NCBI GenBank assembly: GCA_963575745.1
Contig: CAUYUJ010018333.1
Location: forward strand, 27,910 to 91,909
Direction: 5' to 3'
DNA length: 64,000 nt
DNA from: Prorocentrum cordatum
Lineage: Eukaryota > Sar > Dinophyceae > Prorocentrales > Prorocentraceae
A program made the translations under genes and the position numbers. Shown here piece after piece: positions 22,511 through 31,980 of this stretch. The notes under the pieces were generated by a model, which saw only the letters and a list, made by a program, of their open reading frames with translations, searched no databases and was not told the origin of the DNA. Position 1 is the stretch's first letter; every line of letters starts with the position of its first letter.

Positions 22511-22685
22511 ACACCTTGTCGGGCAGACCAGATCTGGGTCCGCGGCCGCCTGAGGTGTACGCATATGCACAGTCACGTGCTGGCAAGGCAACTTGCGTGC
22601 GGGTTTGCTGCCTTTGTACATAGCAGCTGCTGTATCTGCTGTATAGAGGCGGTGGGCTCACGCTTCGTCTCCCTCCCCCTCCGAC

Positions 22686-22952
22686 TTTAGTGGGCTGGGA
22701 TACAAGCGAAAGGTAACGAGAGTGTGTCCGCGGTCGTTTTGGCTCAAACGGCCGGCCGCCCAGATCTGACCACACCCCAGCGCGAGGTGTACCATTTGCC
22801 ATCGAAACCAAAACATCCTTAGCTTGAGATGGTTCGTCGCTCCCGGGACGATCTCCTACTTCTGGGGCAATCGTTACGAAGGTACAACAGTGCTGGAATT
22901 GGCTTCTCCTAAGGCGAAACCTCTGGTCGGGCCTACAAACCCCCTTTCAAGC
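22686..22952 (+). repeat. 3' LTR
   Basis: Matches the 5' LTR over its length except for an extra ~40 bp (about 22818-22865). No convincing polypurine tract is visible before it; the nearest purine-rich stretch is GAGGCGGTGGG (22648-22658). Confidence 0.82.
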
Positions 22953-23640
22953 TGGGTGGACACGTTGGCGAGAAATCGACGGTGAAATTCTAGCCGATAC
23001 TTGTGGGTCTGAAAGTGTGTGTTTGTGTGTGTGTGTTGGGATTCACAAGCAATGTTATTAATCCTCGCGCATCATCGGTTGGCAACCGCACAACTTTATG
23101 CGTTCGTATTCGCGGTCGCATGCGTACCCATGAGGGCGCGCATGTTGGCAAGAAATCGACGGTAGCATTATAGCCGATACATGTGGGTTTCAAATTGCGT
23201 TTTCGTATCATGGGCCATGTCTGCCATCGCGCTTCATCGCCCGACAATCGCGAAAACCGTATGTTTTCTCCATTGCGCGCATGCGCGCCCAGGAACGCGG
23301 ACATTTGGCCAAGTAATCGATTGTGCAATTCGAGCCACTACGCGTGGATGCCGACTTGTTGTTTCCAGGTTCGCAGACACTTTTCGTCCTCGTGCTTCGT
23401 AGCCTGGTAATCGCAAAACCGCATGTTTTCGCATTCGCGGAAGCATGCGTGCCCAGGAGGGCAGACATGTGGCAAAGAGATCGCTTGTACAATTCTGGCC
23501 AATGCGTCCGGATTTCGAATTTTGTTTTCTGCCTCATAGGCCATGTTTATGCCCGCGCCTCATCTCGTGACAATCGCAAAACCGTATGCTGCGCAACTGC
23601 GAAGGCATGCGTACCCAGGGGGTCCGAAAGCGGCGGAGGG
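22953..23640. repeat. ~162-bp satellite, right part (about 4 units)
   Basis: The landmark ATGTTTTC or ATGCGTTC recurs at about 23098, 23261, 23423 and 23586 (period ~162). Units share GGCAAGAAATCGACGG, GCATGTGGATTTCAAAT and CCCGACAATCGC. Same family as 7861-8136. Confidence 0.8.
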
Positions 23641-24062
23641 GGAGGGGGAGGGGGAGGAGGAGGAGGAGGAGGAGGAGGAGGAGGAGGAGGAGGAGGAGGA
23701 GGAGGAGGAGGAGGAGAGGGGAGGGAGGGAGTAGGAGTAGGAGTAGGAGTAGGAATAGGAAGAGGGAGGGAGGAGGGAGGAGGAGAGGAGGGAGGAGGAG
23801 GAGGAGGGGAGGAGGGGGGATGCTAAGGAGGGGGGTGAGCGGAGGGCGGAGGATGGGGACCAGAACCCAGATCGGCGGAACCATAATCCAGACGAAATTC
23901 GGCTGAGGTTTTCGTCACGGCGGAGGAGGAGGAGAAGGAAAAGGAGGAGGAGCAGGAGATGCATGAAAAGCAGGAGGAGCAGGAGGAGGAGCAGGTGGAG
24001 GAGGAGGATGAGGATGATGATGAGGAGGAGGAGGAGGAGGAGGAGGAGGAGGAGGAGGAGGT
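23630..24062. repeat. GGA / GGAGGA homopurine tract
   Basis: Long purine-only runs on the + strand (23636-23825 and 23915-24062), interrupted by 23830-23914. Poly-Glu, poly-Gly and poly-Arg frames are by-products. Such mirror-repeat tracts can form triplex DNA. Confidence 0.9.
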
Positions 24063-24319
24063 CTGGGCCCCGGGGCCATCACAGAGCAATCCGGCTCGAA
24101 GGGTCAGCAGCAGATGGGGTGCAGGGTTCTGGTCGCGTCTCTCTTCGTTCTGCGTTGCTGCGTTTTTTTTTTGTTTTTGGCGTCGGAGTTCCTGGGTGGG
24201 TTGGGGTCTTGGGGCCGACTGGAGTGGGCGGCGCCCACGACGGTGGGTGGCCCGAGGGGAGTGGGCTGCTCAGGCGCCTTCCCGTGGGCCTCCAGGGCCT
24301 GCTACAGAGGCGCACGCTT

Positions 24320-24491
24320 TTCGGAGGTGGATCGACCTCCTACCCTGACACGTCGATAAGCGAAGTGGCCGTTTTCGGTTCGCGAGAGGGCGTCGTGGCC
24401 GTTACTGTTGCGGGTCTAAGTCCGTCGGTTTTGGTCCCAGGCCGCTGTCACTAAAGGGAGGTTTACTGAAGGGAGGTTTGTCCAAAGCCGA
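24320..24491. mobile_element. TIR element family D, copy 1
   Basis: About 172 bp. The left end TTCGGAGGTGGATCGACCTC pairs with the right end GGAGGTTTGTCCAAAGCCGA. The interior contains GGCCGTTTTCGGTTCGCGAG and a duplicated GGGAGGTTTACT. Other copies: 31981-32153 and 53291-53463. Confidence 0.85.
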
Positions 24492-25350
24492 GAGACGCTC
24501 CTCCGTTTTGAAATTCCTGTCAGAATGCGCCCCGGGAAACGTCCGAGGAGTGCAGCGGCATCGAAACGCCAGCCGCTAAGGTTCAAGCCCCAGGTTGTTT
24601 GGGCCTCTGATGCAGGCCTCCCAGATTGGGGTCGAAGTAATTCGAGTGGGTCGGAGAATCGCGCCGCATCGCCGATGCATCGGCGATGCAGCTCGATGTA
24701 CTCTGGATCCCTCAATAATCGTCCCCCAGGTCCGGTTTTTGTAAGGCTCCTTTGGGGAGGCAGGGGGTCGGCTTATTGAGACGTTCTCTTGAAGCCGACG
24801 TTCAGGGGGGTCCGGTTCATTTTTGGCGCCGTTTGCGCATGCATTCTCACCCTACCCTCACGCACCATGGCCTCCATATTGGTTTTCGACATGATTACCG
24901 CTCCTCGCACTTTCTGGCTTGCTTTGTTGGGGGTCGGGCCTTTATCGTTCCTGGGGGTCCGTGCGCCTCGCAAATACTCCGCGGGGGAAGATGGATACAA
25001 GTAGCCCTTGCGCCCATCACGAGGTGATACCACTGGGGTCTTCAGATGCCACTCGAGGCGGGCAAACGGCCGCTTCGAGTTGCGCTCCGCGATTCTCGAA
25101 GCTTACTCCTCGAGGCCGGGTCGGTGTCATGGGGCGTCTATTTCTCCAGACCCCTGATGCCGCATCTTCTCTTCACGACGCTGACCGTGGACCGCGAGGT
25201 CTCGGCCCCTTTCCCCGGGCCAGCCTCTTCAGCATTTCCTGTCGTCTCTTGCCGGTGTGCCGGAGCCCGGCAGAAGGCCCCCCGAGGCCGCGTGCCGCCG
25301 TGGAGCGCTCCGCCCTTAGTATGTCGCTGCGCGAGGGGAGCGTGGATGCA
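24492..25350. other. No gene recognised; contains a 16-bp perfect palindrome
   Basis: CGCCGATGCATCGGCG at 24670-24685 is a perfect palindrome shared with 28550-28565. The rest is GC-rich without recognisable coding features. Confidence 0.4.
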
Positions 25351-25503
25351 AGAGGGGCCTGTCCCTCTACAGGAGGGATGCTCAAACACAGGCAAGCATA
25401 GTCTCGGGACGATGTTTGGATTTTGCTTGTGATTTGTTTCTGCACGTTTGCGATTCTTTCTCATTGTTCCTCCAGAAGCCGCCTTTAGGAGGACACGCTC
25501 GAC
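25351..25503. mobile_element. TIR element family A, copy 1
   Basis: The left end GGGCCTGTCCCTCTACAGGA and right end GCCTTTAGGAGGACACGCTC are the family A termini, with an AT-rich core of ~100 bp. Family A copies also lie at 34755, 47665, 55082 and 56644, with a lone end at 59317. Confidence 0.8.
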
Positions 25504-25607
25504 CGAAGTCTGGATTTGGGCGTGCAGTCCCTGCAGTCCAACGTCGCGGTCAAGGGTGCCACATGGTGGCAAAGCGCGACTGGAGCCCTGGACCCTAATT
25601 TCAGGAG

Positions 25608-25770
25608 GGAAAGAAACACACAGACACAATTTATCGTCGAGTCCCAGGAAAAGATGGGAAAATATGGGAATTGGGCGGGAAGACAAAAACGCAGAAAATA
25701 TGGGAAAATATGGGGAATCATTTTATTGGTGTGGATTTATTTGTGTGTCCCAGGGCCCCTTCATACTTTT
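25608..25770. mobile_element. Dispersed AT-rich element family E, copy 1
   Basis: About 163 bp with landmarks GGAAAGAAACACACAGACAC, CCCAGGAAAA, AAAATATGGG and TTTGTGTGTCCCAGGGCCCC. Further copies: 48768-48925 and 52949-53110. Inverted ends are weak. Confidence 0.8.
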
Positions 25771-26689
25771 CTGACACAATCCCTGGAGTCGAGATCGACC
25801 CACGAGTGGATGCTAATTACCCCGAAGGCTGGAAGAAGGTGAGATGTCGACCAGGGCCCAGAACTAGACATCCGACGAGAAGGATTTTACCGTCCGTGGC
25901 CCCAGAGGTCCCGACCCCTGTGCAGGTGTGGTTTTCCGTCCAGGAGCCATTCTGATGGCCCCGGGGCCCGACAACACTGCCGCAGAGGGGAGCAAGATCG
26001 AGGAGCAACGCCAGGTCTGAACAAAACTCACACCGTCGGAGATCCGGGGTGCGAAGACGAGCTGCGGCGCCAGGGCCTCTCGAGGGCTTGTTGGCGCCCC
26101 CTTCCCACGAGGGGCACGGGCGACGCCGTGGACGGGGTCTAACAGGACTGGGATACATCGCTCTCAGAACCTTCATAGCGCGCACTGGGATCGCCGCGGC
26201 GTCCGATGCATGATCCAGAACCTCCGGATATCAGAGATCGCCAGCGTGGCCTGGTCTGGGGTTGTGCCAGTCCTGGCTTCGTCTTGTCGGGGGCTCCCAA
26301 GTGCTGCGGTGCCCAGACTTTGTGGTGAGTCAGTAGGCTTTCGGGGTGGCCGCATTGTTCTGGATTTTTGGCCGATCTCCGAGGACGCTTGGGGTGACTG
26401 GGGCAGCCAGGATCACAAAGCAGTGCGTTCACGGACCGTGAGGTGAGATTTTTGGGGGAGTTCGAGGACACCGCACGGCCATTTTATCGAACATTCCACA
26501 CCCATGCCCACGTCGACGACGTGATCTTTGGTGGATCCTGGCGTCTTTCCTCGTCTTCGGCCTCAAGGGCCCGTTGTTGGGCCTTCGTGTGTTGTTGGGT
26601 CTTCGTTCTGAAGAGACAGCGCCCCGTGTTCCTCCTCCTCTTCGATCCTATCCTACCATCCCTGCCTCTGCCCTCCGCACCCAGTGCAG
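25771..26689. other. No gene recognised
   Basis: GC-rich sequence between family E and the 78-bp array. Open frames show no protein features that I recognise. Confidence 0.4.
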
Positions 26690-27650
26690 CTCTTCGTGGC
26701 CTCATTGGGAGTTCCACCGAAGGCCCCAGTGTGTGACCACATGCGTCCCGCGCCACCCACCAGTACAGCATGTCGTGACCCCATAGGGAGCTCCACCGAA
26801 GGCCGTAGTGGCTGTGACCACATGCGTCCCGCGCCACTCAGTATGGCGATTCGGGGCCCCATTGGGAGCTCCACCGAAGGCCGTAGTGGCTGTGACCACA
26901 TGCGTCCCGCGCCACTCAGTATTGCGATTCGGGGCCCCATTGGGAACTCCACCGAAGGCCGTAGCGGCTGTGACCACATGCGTCCCGCGCCATTTAGTAC
27001 AGCGCTTCGTGGCCCCATGGGGATCTCCGCCGAAAGCCCCAGTTGCTGTGACCATATGCGCCCCGCGCCAACCAGTACGGCGCTTCGCAGCCCCAGAGGG
27101 AGCTCAGCCGAAGGCCCCAGTGGCTGCGACCACATGCGTCCGGCGCCACCCAGTACGGCGTTTCGTGACCCCATAGGGAGCTCCTCCAGGGTCCCCGGTG
27201 ACTGCCGCGCCACCCAATACTGCTTTTTTTTTGCCCCATAGAGAGCTCCTCCGAAGGCCCCAGTGGCTGTGACCGCAAGCGTCTCCCCCCGCGCATTTCG
27301 GCACACCCTCCGCGCGTCTCGTGGCCCCATACGGAGCTCCACCGAAGGCCGTAGTGGCGACGTTCGCATGCGTCCCCCCCCCATTTCGGCATATCATGTA
27401 TGCGTCGTTTCGTTGCTTCATAGGCAGCCCCACAGCAGACCCCAGCGGCGACGATCGCATGGCGGCCCCGCTTCATGTCGGCACTTGCCTCATGCCTTTC
27501 GTGGCCCAAGATGGAGCGCCACCGAAGGCCCCAATGCCTGCGCCCGCATGCGGCCCCGCCCCATTTCGGCACACCTTTTACACGCTTCATTGCCCCAGGA
27601 GGAGATCCACCGAAGGCGATTCGCACAACGCCGACACTCACAACTGCATC
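26690..27650. repeat. 78-bp tandem repeat, about 12 units
   Basis: The landmark GAGCTCCACCGAAGGCC recurs at a 78-bp period (26790, 26868, 26946, 27024) with GACCACATGCGTCCCGCGCC. 78 is a multiple of three, so long frames appear on both strands without implying a gene. Units diverge towards 27650. Confidence 0.88.
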
Positions 27651-27879
27651 TTGTTGGGCCCTCCGCCAAGAGATTTTTCAACACGCTGCCCTCGGAAGCC
27701 CCGACCCCCTCCCCAGAGCCAGTTCTTCACCCCGGGAAGTTTCTCGACTGCTGCAGGGCTTTGCGAGGGCCCCCCGAGGCCGAAAGCGGCCGACGGTTCC
27801 CCGTCCCGATGTTTGCAGGAAGCAAGCAGGTCCGGGGTAGGGTCTGTGATCCCTCTCGGGCCCCCAAAGTTCGCCCCGC

Positions 27880-27933
27880 TCCCAGCGTCGTCGTCGTCGT
27901 CGTCGCCGCCGCCGCCGCCGTCGTCGTCGTCGG

Positions 27934-27975
<42 letters not shown>
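27880..27975. repeat. GTC trinucleotide tract
   Basis: GTC/GCC trinucleotide tract ending at the first exon-like segment of the next entry. Confidence 0.85.
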
Positions 27976-27976
<1 letters not shown>

Positions 27977-28305
27977 TCCGCGAGGGGCGCGGGCGACGCC
28001 TTCGGCGCCGCGGCGCCGCGGCCTTGCGCCGCGGCCTCCGCCGCGACCCCGGCGCCCGCGGAGCCCGCACCGAGCACGGCGCCGAGCAGGAGCACGCTGC
28101 CGGGGGGCGTCGTCGTCGTCGTCGTCGTTGTCGGCGGCGGCGGCGGCGTCGTCGGCGGCGTCGTCGGCGTCGTCATCGTTGTCGGCGTCGTCGGCGTCGC
28201 CGTCGGCGCCGAGCAGGAGCACGCTGCCGGGGGGCGGCAGCCGCGGCGGGCTGCTGGGGAAGCTGCAGAAGACGGCGATTCAGCGTCGCTATTCGGAGGA
28301 GGACT
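27976..28305 (+). CDS. Two exon-like segments joined by a GA-AG, GTC-rich intron candidate
   Basis: Upstream segment 27976-28089 reads as an Ala/Pro-rich protein (GAAAPRPCAAASAATPAPAE). Downstream segment 28217-28305 reads GGLLGKLQKTAIQRRYSEED. A 32-bp direct repeat containing GGCGCCGAGCAGGAGCAC occurs at 28078-28109 and 28205-28236. Cutting both copies at CAG|GAG removes 28090-28216 (127 bp, beginning GA and ending AG) and joins the two frames, which otherwise differ by one base. GA-AG introns are known in dinoflagellates. The segments are gene fragments with unknown ends and no recognised domain. Family P starts right after, at 28310. Confidence 0.4.
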
Positions 28306-28309
28306 TTAC

Positions 28310-28453
28310 TTATACCGCTATCCTCTGCCCGTTTTCTCTTTTTTGGGCCTCGTCGGAGGCCCTCGTCGCCACCGCTGGATTCGCCTCGAAATACTGGTCA
28401 GGACGCACCCAGGGAGGGGTCAGGGGAGTAGCGGTATCGGTATCTTTTGGCCT
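28310..28453. mobile_element. TIR element family P, copy 1
   Basis: About 144 bp. The left end TTATACCGCTATCC and right end GAGTAGCGGTATCGGTATC are inverted. The conserved core is CGTCGCCACCGCTGGATTCG. Further copies: 30898-31050 and 50326-50470; fragments near 30330-30425, 47836-48140, 57640-57770 and 57945-58006. Confidence 0.78.
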
Positions 28454-28544
28454 CCCCAGCTATGCTCAACCTTCTGGAGAGATCATATTCTAGGCCTCCT
28501 GGACACTGGATGGGGCCAGAGTAGATGCAGTCGGAGGATGGCGC

Positions 28545-28710
28545 CGCATCGCCGATGCATCGGCGATGCTGCTCGATGCTGAGCCCGATTTGCTTCACGT
28601 CGACGTCGTCGCCGATGCATCGCCGACTTGCCGATGCATCGCTGGTGCATCGCCGATGCCTCGGCGATGCATCTCCGATGCATCGCCGATGCGGCGCGAT
28701 CCTTCGACCC
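28545..28710. repeat. GCCGATGCATCGGC palindromic repeats
   Basis: Clustered variants of CGCCGATGCATCGGCG, perfect at 28550-28565. The same element occurs at 24660-24700, and a decayed form at 39175-39235. Confidence 0.75.
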
Positions 28711-28741
28711 CATTTACTCAGACACCATCGAAGAGGCCCAT

Positions 28742-29147
28742 ATATGGTCAACCTTCCCAAAATATCGTATGCAGAGCAACTTGGGACGTGCAAGAAACAG
28801 CACCTGCCCTAGTGTTGTTTCTTGCACGTCCCAAGTTGGTTGCTCTGCATAAGGTCTCTTGGGAAGCGTGACCATAGCTAGGGGAACGAACAATGACATA
28901 AACACAATAACTCGGAGGTCCGCGCGGATTTCTCGGATCGCGCTGGGGCCCCCTGGCGGCGCCTCCGGCGCCGCCCCTGGCGCGCTCCGTGCGCCAGGGA
29001 GGGGGGTCCAGCGCTGCTCCGAGAAATCCGCGCGGACCTCCAGGTGTCTATGTGTATGTCATTGTTCGCTCCCCTAGCTGTATCAAACTTCCCAAGTGAT
29101 CTTATGCAGAGCAACTTGGGACGTACAAAAAACAACACTAGCCCTCG
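28742..29147. mobile_element. Nested foldback elements
   Basis: 28742-28876 is a foldback (ATATGGTCAACCTTCCCA ... TGGGAAGCGTGACCATA). Partly overlapping it, 28813-29147 forms a larger inverted repeat. That repeat is centred on a GGCGCC-rich loop, with arms through AGCTAGGGGAACGAACAATG and GAGGTCCGCGCGGATTTCTC. Its outer arm ATGCAGAGCAACTTGGGACG occurs three times. Relatives of the inner part lie at 35010-35138 and, as fragments, at 34605-34690 and 45921-45945. Confidence 0.8.
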
Positions 29148-29159
29148 TGCTCATCCGTA

Positions 29160-29525
29160 CTTTTGGCACCCTTGGGGCTCATCCGTACTTTTGGCTCCCT
29201 TGGGCCGCTCTTGGCGCCTCCTGGGGACCTCGTGGGGCCTCTGAGAGGCACCTTGGGCCGGCGTGGACTGTTTTCAGGGCATCCTGAAGCCGTCCTTTGC
29301 CAGCACAGTCAACCCGCATAGGAAGGACGGGAAACCTTCCCAAGGGCACCCCTGCGTCCTCGCCTCCGCGGCCCATCCTTGGCCTCTTTCGTGGGCCGCG
29401 CCGCGACCGAAGAGCCTCGAAAGGGGCGTCCAGGGCCCTTGCCTCAACTTGCATCCTCATCGCGCCTCCCTGTGAGATGGGCCGAATGTGCCCTTCCCGA
29501 GGGTTCGAGTTTGTCGGAGGCTTTG
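29160..29525. other. Dispersed repeat family G, copy 1, and CTTGG repeats
   Basis: 29160-29240 is a short CTTGGGGCC-type minisatellite. 29300-29470 (CAACCCGCATAGGAAGG, ACCTTCCCAAGGGCACCC, CCTTGCCTCAACTTGCATCC) recurs near 31265-31430 and 58950-59090. Confidence 0.6.
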
Positions 29526-29764
29526 TGGGCCCCGGCAACGGCAGGGCCGTTTTTCCTTAGCGTTTCCAAACAAATGTCCTTTGAACATGGAAACGTCAAA
29601 AAAACGGCGGCCGGAAACGGCAAAAAAACGGCTCCAGGATTGGAACCGGAGCCGGAACCGGAAAAGAACGGCGACGGAACCGGTCAAACACCGGCGCCGG
29701 AACCGGCAGGAAAGCGGCAAAACGGAACCGGTAGAAAAACGGCCCTGTCGTTTCCAGGGCCCGC
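29526..29764. mobile_element. Foldback with an AACCGG-rich core
   Basis: Arms GGCAGGGCCGTTTTTCC (~29540-29556) and GAAAAACGGCCCTGTCG (~29732-29748) are inverted around a GGAACCGG/CGGCAAAA microsatellite. Confidence 0.65.
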
Positions 29765-29935
29765 TGGTTGGGGCCCCCTTTGGACGTCTTGGGGCGATCT
29801 TGGGGGTCTCTTGCGCCGTTTTGGAGCGGCGGGAAGTGGAAAAGGCACGCCCACATCTGTAAACAAAAACCAGCGGCGAATCAATGAATTCGGCCTCTTG
29901 GGGCCCTCTCGTTTCCAGGGCCCACTAAGGTCGGA

Positions 29936-30040
29936 GGTGTTCGGTTGCTCTCTGTCTGTGCGCGGCGGCTTCCTGGCCGCGGGGTGCCTTCCAGCGGCTG
30001 CGCCTCGCCGAGGGCGTTCTCCGGTTGGCCGGGAGCGTTC
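29936..30040 (-). other. Unoccupied paralogue of the family H2 insertion site
   Basis: GTGCCTTCCAGCGGCTGC (29985-30002) and its surroundings align with 46952-47012 joined to 47193-47230, the two flanks of element H2. Here one AGCGG (29993-29997) stands where H2 has two, separated by 175 bp. On the minus strand both regions give related peptides (ALGEAQPLEGTPRPG here, TLGEVQPLQGIPTPG there once H2 is removed), so a duplicated coding-like segment is likely. Confidence 0.7.
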
Positions 30041-30897
30041 TCCGAACGGCCGCCCGGTGCCCGAGGTATACGAGCCGCAAGGTCCTCCTCGGAGGAGGAG
30101 AGGGTGCAGGGCAGCTTTTCATACATGCTCCGCGTGCGGATCATGTATTCTAAATGCAGGGATTCAGTATTAAAAACAACGATGAGCTCATGCATAGAAT
30201 TACGCATACATGAGTCATGTATGAAACATCCGATATTTTGTTTTAATCCCATGTATAAAAAAAATCTGCCCTGTACCCATATTGCTGCCCCTGCCTCGCC
30301 CTCCCCTCCTTGGAGGCCTCCCGGGAGGCCCTGGTCGTCACCGCCGGATTCGCCGTGGAGTGCAGGGCACAACGCAGCCCGGGTCCAGGGAGCAGCGGCA
30401 GTGGTGCCTTCTGGCTTCCTCCGGGATTGCCCCGGCGGCCTGGGCGCATCCCCCCCCATTTCGGGCGGAGCCCGGGCACCGCTGGGGGGACGGTCGGGGA
30501 AGTGTGAGACTCGAGTACAGTCGGGGCGCTGAGGAAGGAACCCTTTTCGTTGGGGAGGGGCTCCTTGTTCATTAATTATTTCGCAGCTTGGCTTGGGTTT
30601 TCATTAGGTTTTCGATGGGAAATCGAAGTTCAACAATGGAAACATGGGGCCTCGTTCCTTATTTAGGGTTCCTTAGGTCAACGCCCCGACTGTACGCCGG
30701 AACTCGGGTTTGCCAACGCGTTTTGACGAGCGCGTCCTGGATTTTGTCGGCCCAGTTTCCATGGGACTTTTGCAGCGGGATCTCGTTTCAAATTCAAAAC
30801 TGGGTCTCATCATTTTCATGATGGCCCCGTCAGGCCAACCCGAGTCCCCCAAGCCCGAGTCTGGAGTTTCTCTGGCAGCATTTCAGAGGAGAACAGT
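30041..30897. other. No gene recognised; AT-rich patch and repeat fragments
   Basis: 30125-30260 is AT-rich. 30330-30425 is a family P fragment (GTCACCGCCGGATTCGCC). 30520-30560 repeats sequence found at 5731-5770. Confidence 0.4.
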
Positions 30898-31050
30898 CAC
30901 CCATACTGCTACCTTTGCCTTGTTTTCGTCTGTTTGGGCCTCCTGGGAGGCCCTCGTCGCCACCGCCGGATTCGCCTCGAAGTTCTGATCAGAACGCACC
31001 TCGGGAGAGGTCCGAAGAGCAGCGGTATCGGTGCCTCCATGCGGTTTCCG
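30898..31050. mobile_element. TIR element family P, copy 2
   Basis: Begins near CACCCATACTGCTACC and ends AGCAGCGGTATCGGTGCC, with the family core CGTCGCCACCGCCGGATTCG. Confidence 0.75.
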
Positions 31051-31980
31051 CAGAGCCAGTATCGATTGGTCGATCCCCATCCCCATTCCCACACTCGAGA
31101 GTGGGGAATGGATGTGGTGGAGGGTTTGGGGTGGTGCCCCCTCCCCCGCATCGTGTCGCTCGGGGGCAGCAGCCGCAGCAGGCTGCTGATCAGTATCGTT
31201 TAACCGATCCCCGTCCCCATCCCCATCCCGATCCCCACCGTCCCACCACCCCAGTTGGACATACAGTCAACCCGCATAATAAGGATGGGCAACCTTCCCA
31301 AGGGCACCCTTGCATCGTTGCCCCTTCGGCCCATCTTTGGCCGCTCTCGCTGGCCGCGCCCAGCTCGGAAGCTGTCGACATGGCCTCGCCCAAGGCCCTT
31401 GCATCCTTACCGCGCATCCTCATGATACAGTCGGCCCGGATTAGGAGGTCGACCCTGCCAGCTCAAGGGTACCCTTGTGTCCTGTGCCTCGAGACACGTG
31501 CCTTCTTACACTCCCATGGCGATGTGGCCCTCGGAAGGGTCTTGCGTCCTCTCGCGTGCCCTGTCGGATCAAGGCCGACTGCACGCGCTGGCTGCAGACC
31601 CCCCGAAGCCCGCAGGGAGCGGCCCCAGTCCACGTCGCGGATGGTGCACTGCCCAGTGGGGCCCCTGGCCACGCCGGTGGGGACGGGGATCGGTGAAGCG
31701 ATGCTCAGGTGAGCCAGACCGTGGCCAGGGCGGCCGGCGCCCTGGAACTTGCTCTCTGCCTGTCTCTCTCACGCCCTCTGAGGAGAAGAACGACGCGAAG
31801 ATCGGGACAAAATCGGATCGGGATAACTCCTCGAAATCTCTGAGAATCGGCGGGTTTGGAGGATGTATTGGGCGCCGCGGCCGCTCTAGAGCGTTCCGGA
31901 ACGCTCTGAGAGCGCTCCGGAACGCTCTGGAGCGATTTATCCCGATCCTAGCCCTGTTTTAAGAAGGAGCACGAACATCA
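31051..31980. other. Repeat family G copies, no gene recognised
   Basis: 31265-31430 and 31431-31570 are related blocks (AAGGATGGGCAACCTTCCCA; GTGGCCCTCGGAAGGGTCTT). The second recurs at 48650-48750. CCCCATCCCC-type repeats occur at 31075-31240. Confidence 0.5.

Larger units (their letters stand above)
9641..22596 (+). repeat. Dispersed 14-nt hairpin family encoding Ala-Gly-x-Pro-Ala
   Basis: The pattern is GC[GA]GG-N4-CCTGC or CCCGC. Exact pattern matches start at 9644, 10429, 10551, 10914, 11492, 12087, 13735, 14817, 15576, 15962, 16229, 17523 and 18818. Near-matches start at 10361, 14715, 15938, 17046, 20616 (13 nt), 22027 (15 nt) and 22583. Stems vary in a compensated way (for example GCAAG/CTTGC at 22583), and several loops are GNRA-like (GCAA, GGAA). 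Some stems extend, as at 9641-9660, an 8-bp stem. In the plausible coding frame almost every copy reads A-G-x-P-A with a free middle codon. I saw none outside the retroelement. Confidence 0.8.
8137..22952 (+). mobile_element. Decayed Ty1/copia-type LTR retrotransposon with accessory insertions
   Basis: Two related direct repeats of 234 and ~267 bp bound a 14.3-kb interior with recognisable copia order: gag, protease, integrase, reverse transcriptase, RNase H. A primer-binding site follows the 5' LTR. Stops and frameshifts occur in every domain, so it is not autonomous. The interior is about three times a normal copia length, because of minisatellites (12650-13530), a Tpt1-like fragment (14135-14640), a methyltransferase-like segment (17596-18347) and long unassigned spacers. 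The LTRs differ visibly, including a ~40-bp indel, which suggests an old insertion. The flanks are two parts of the same satellite, so the element landed in that array. Confidence 0.88.

Noticed and set aside
23534-24454. Poly-Glu, poly-Arg, poly-Leu and poly-Ser proteins
   Set aside because: Translations of GGA/TCC tracts.
26653-27384. A 243-codon minus-strand repeat protein
   Set aside because: By-product of the 78-bp array; overlapping frames on both strands are equally open.
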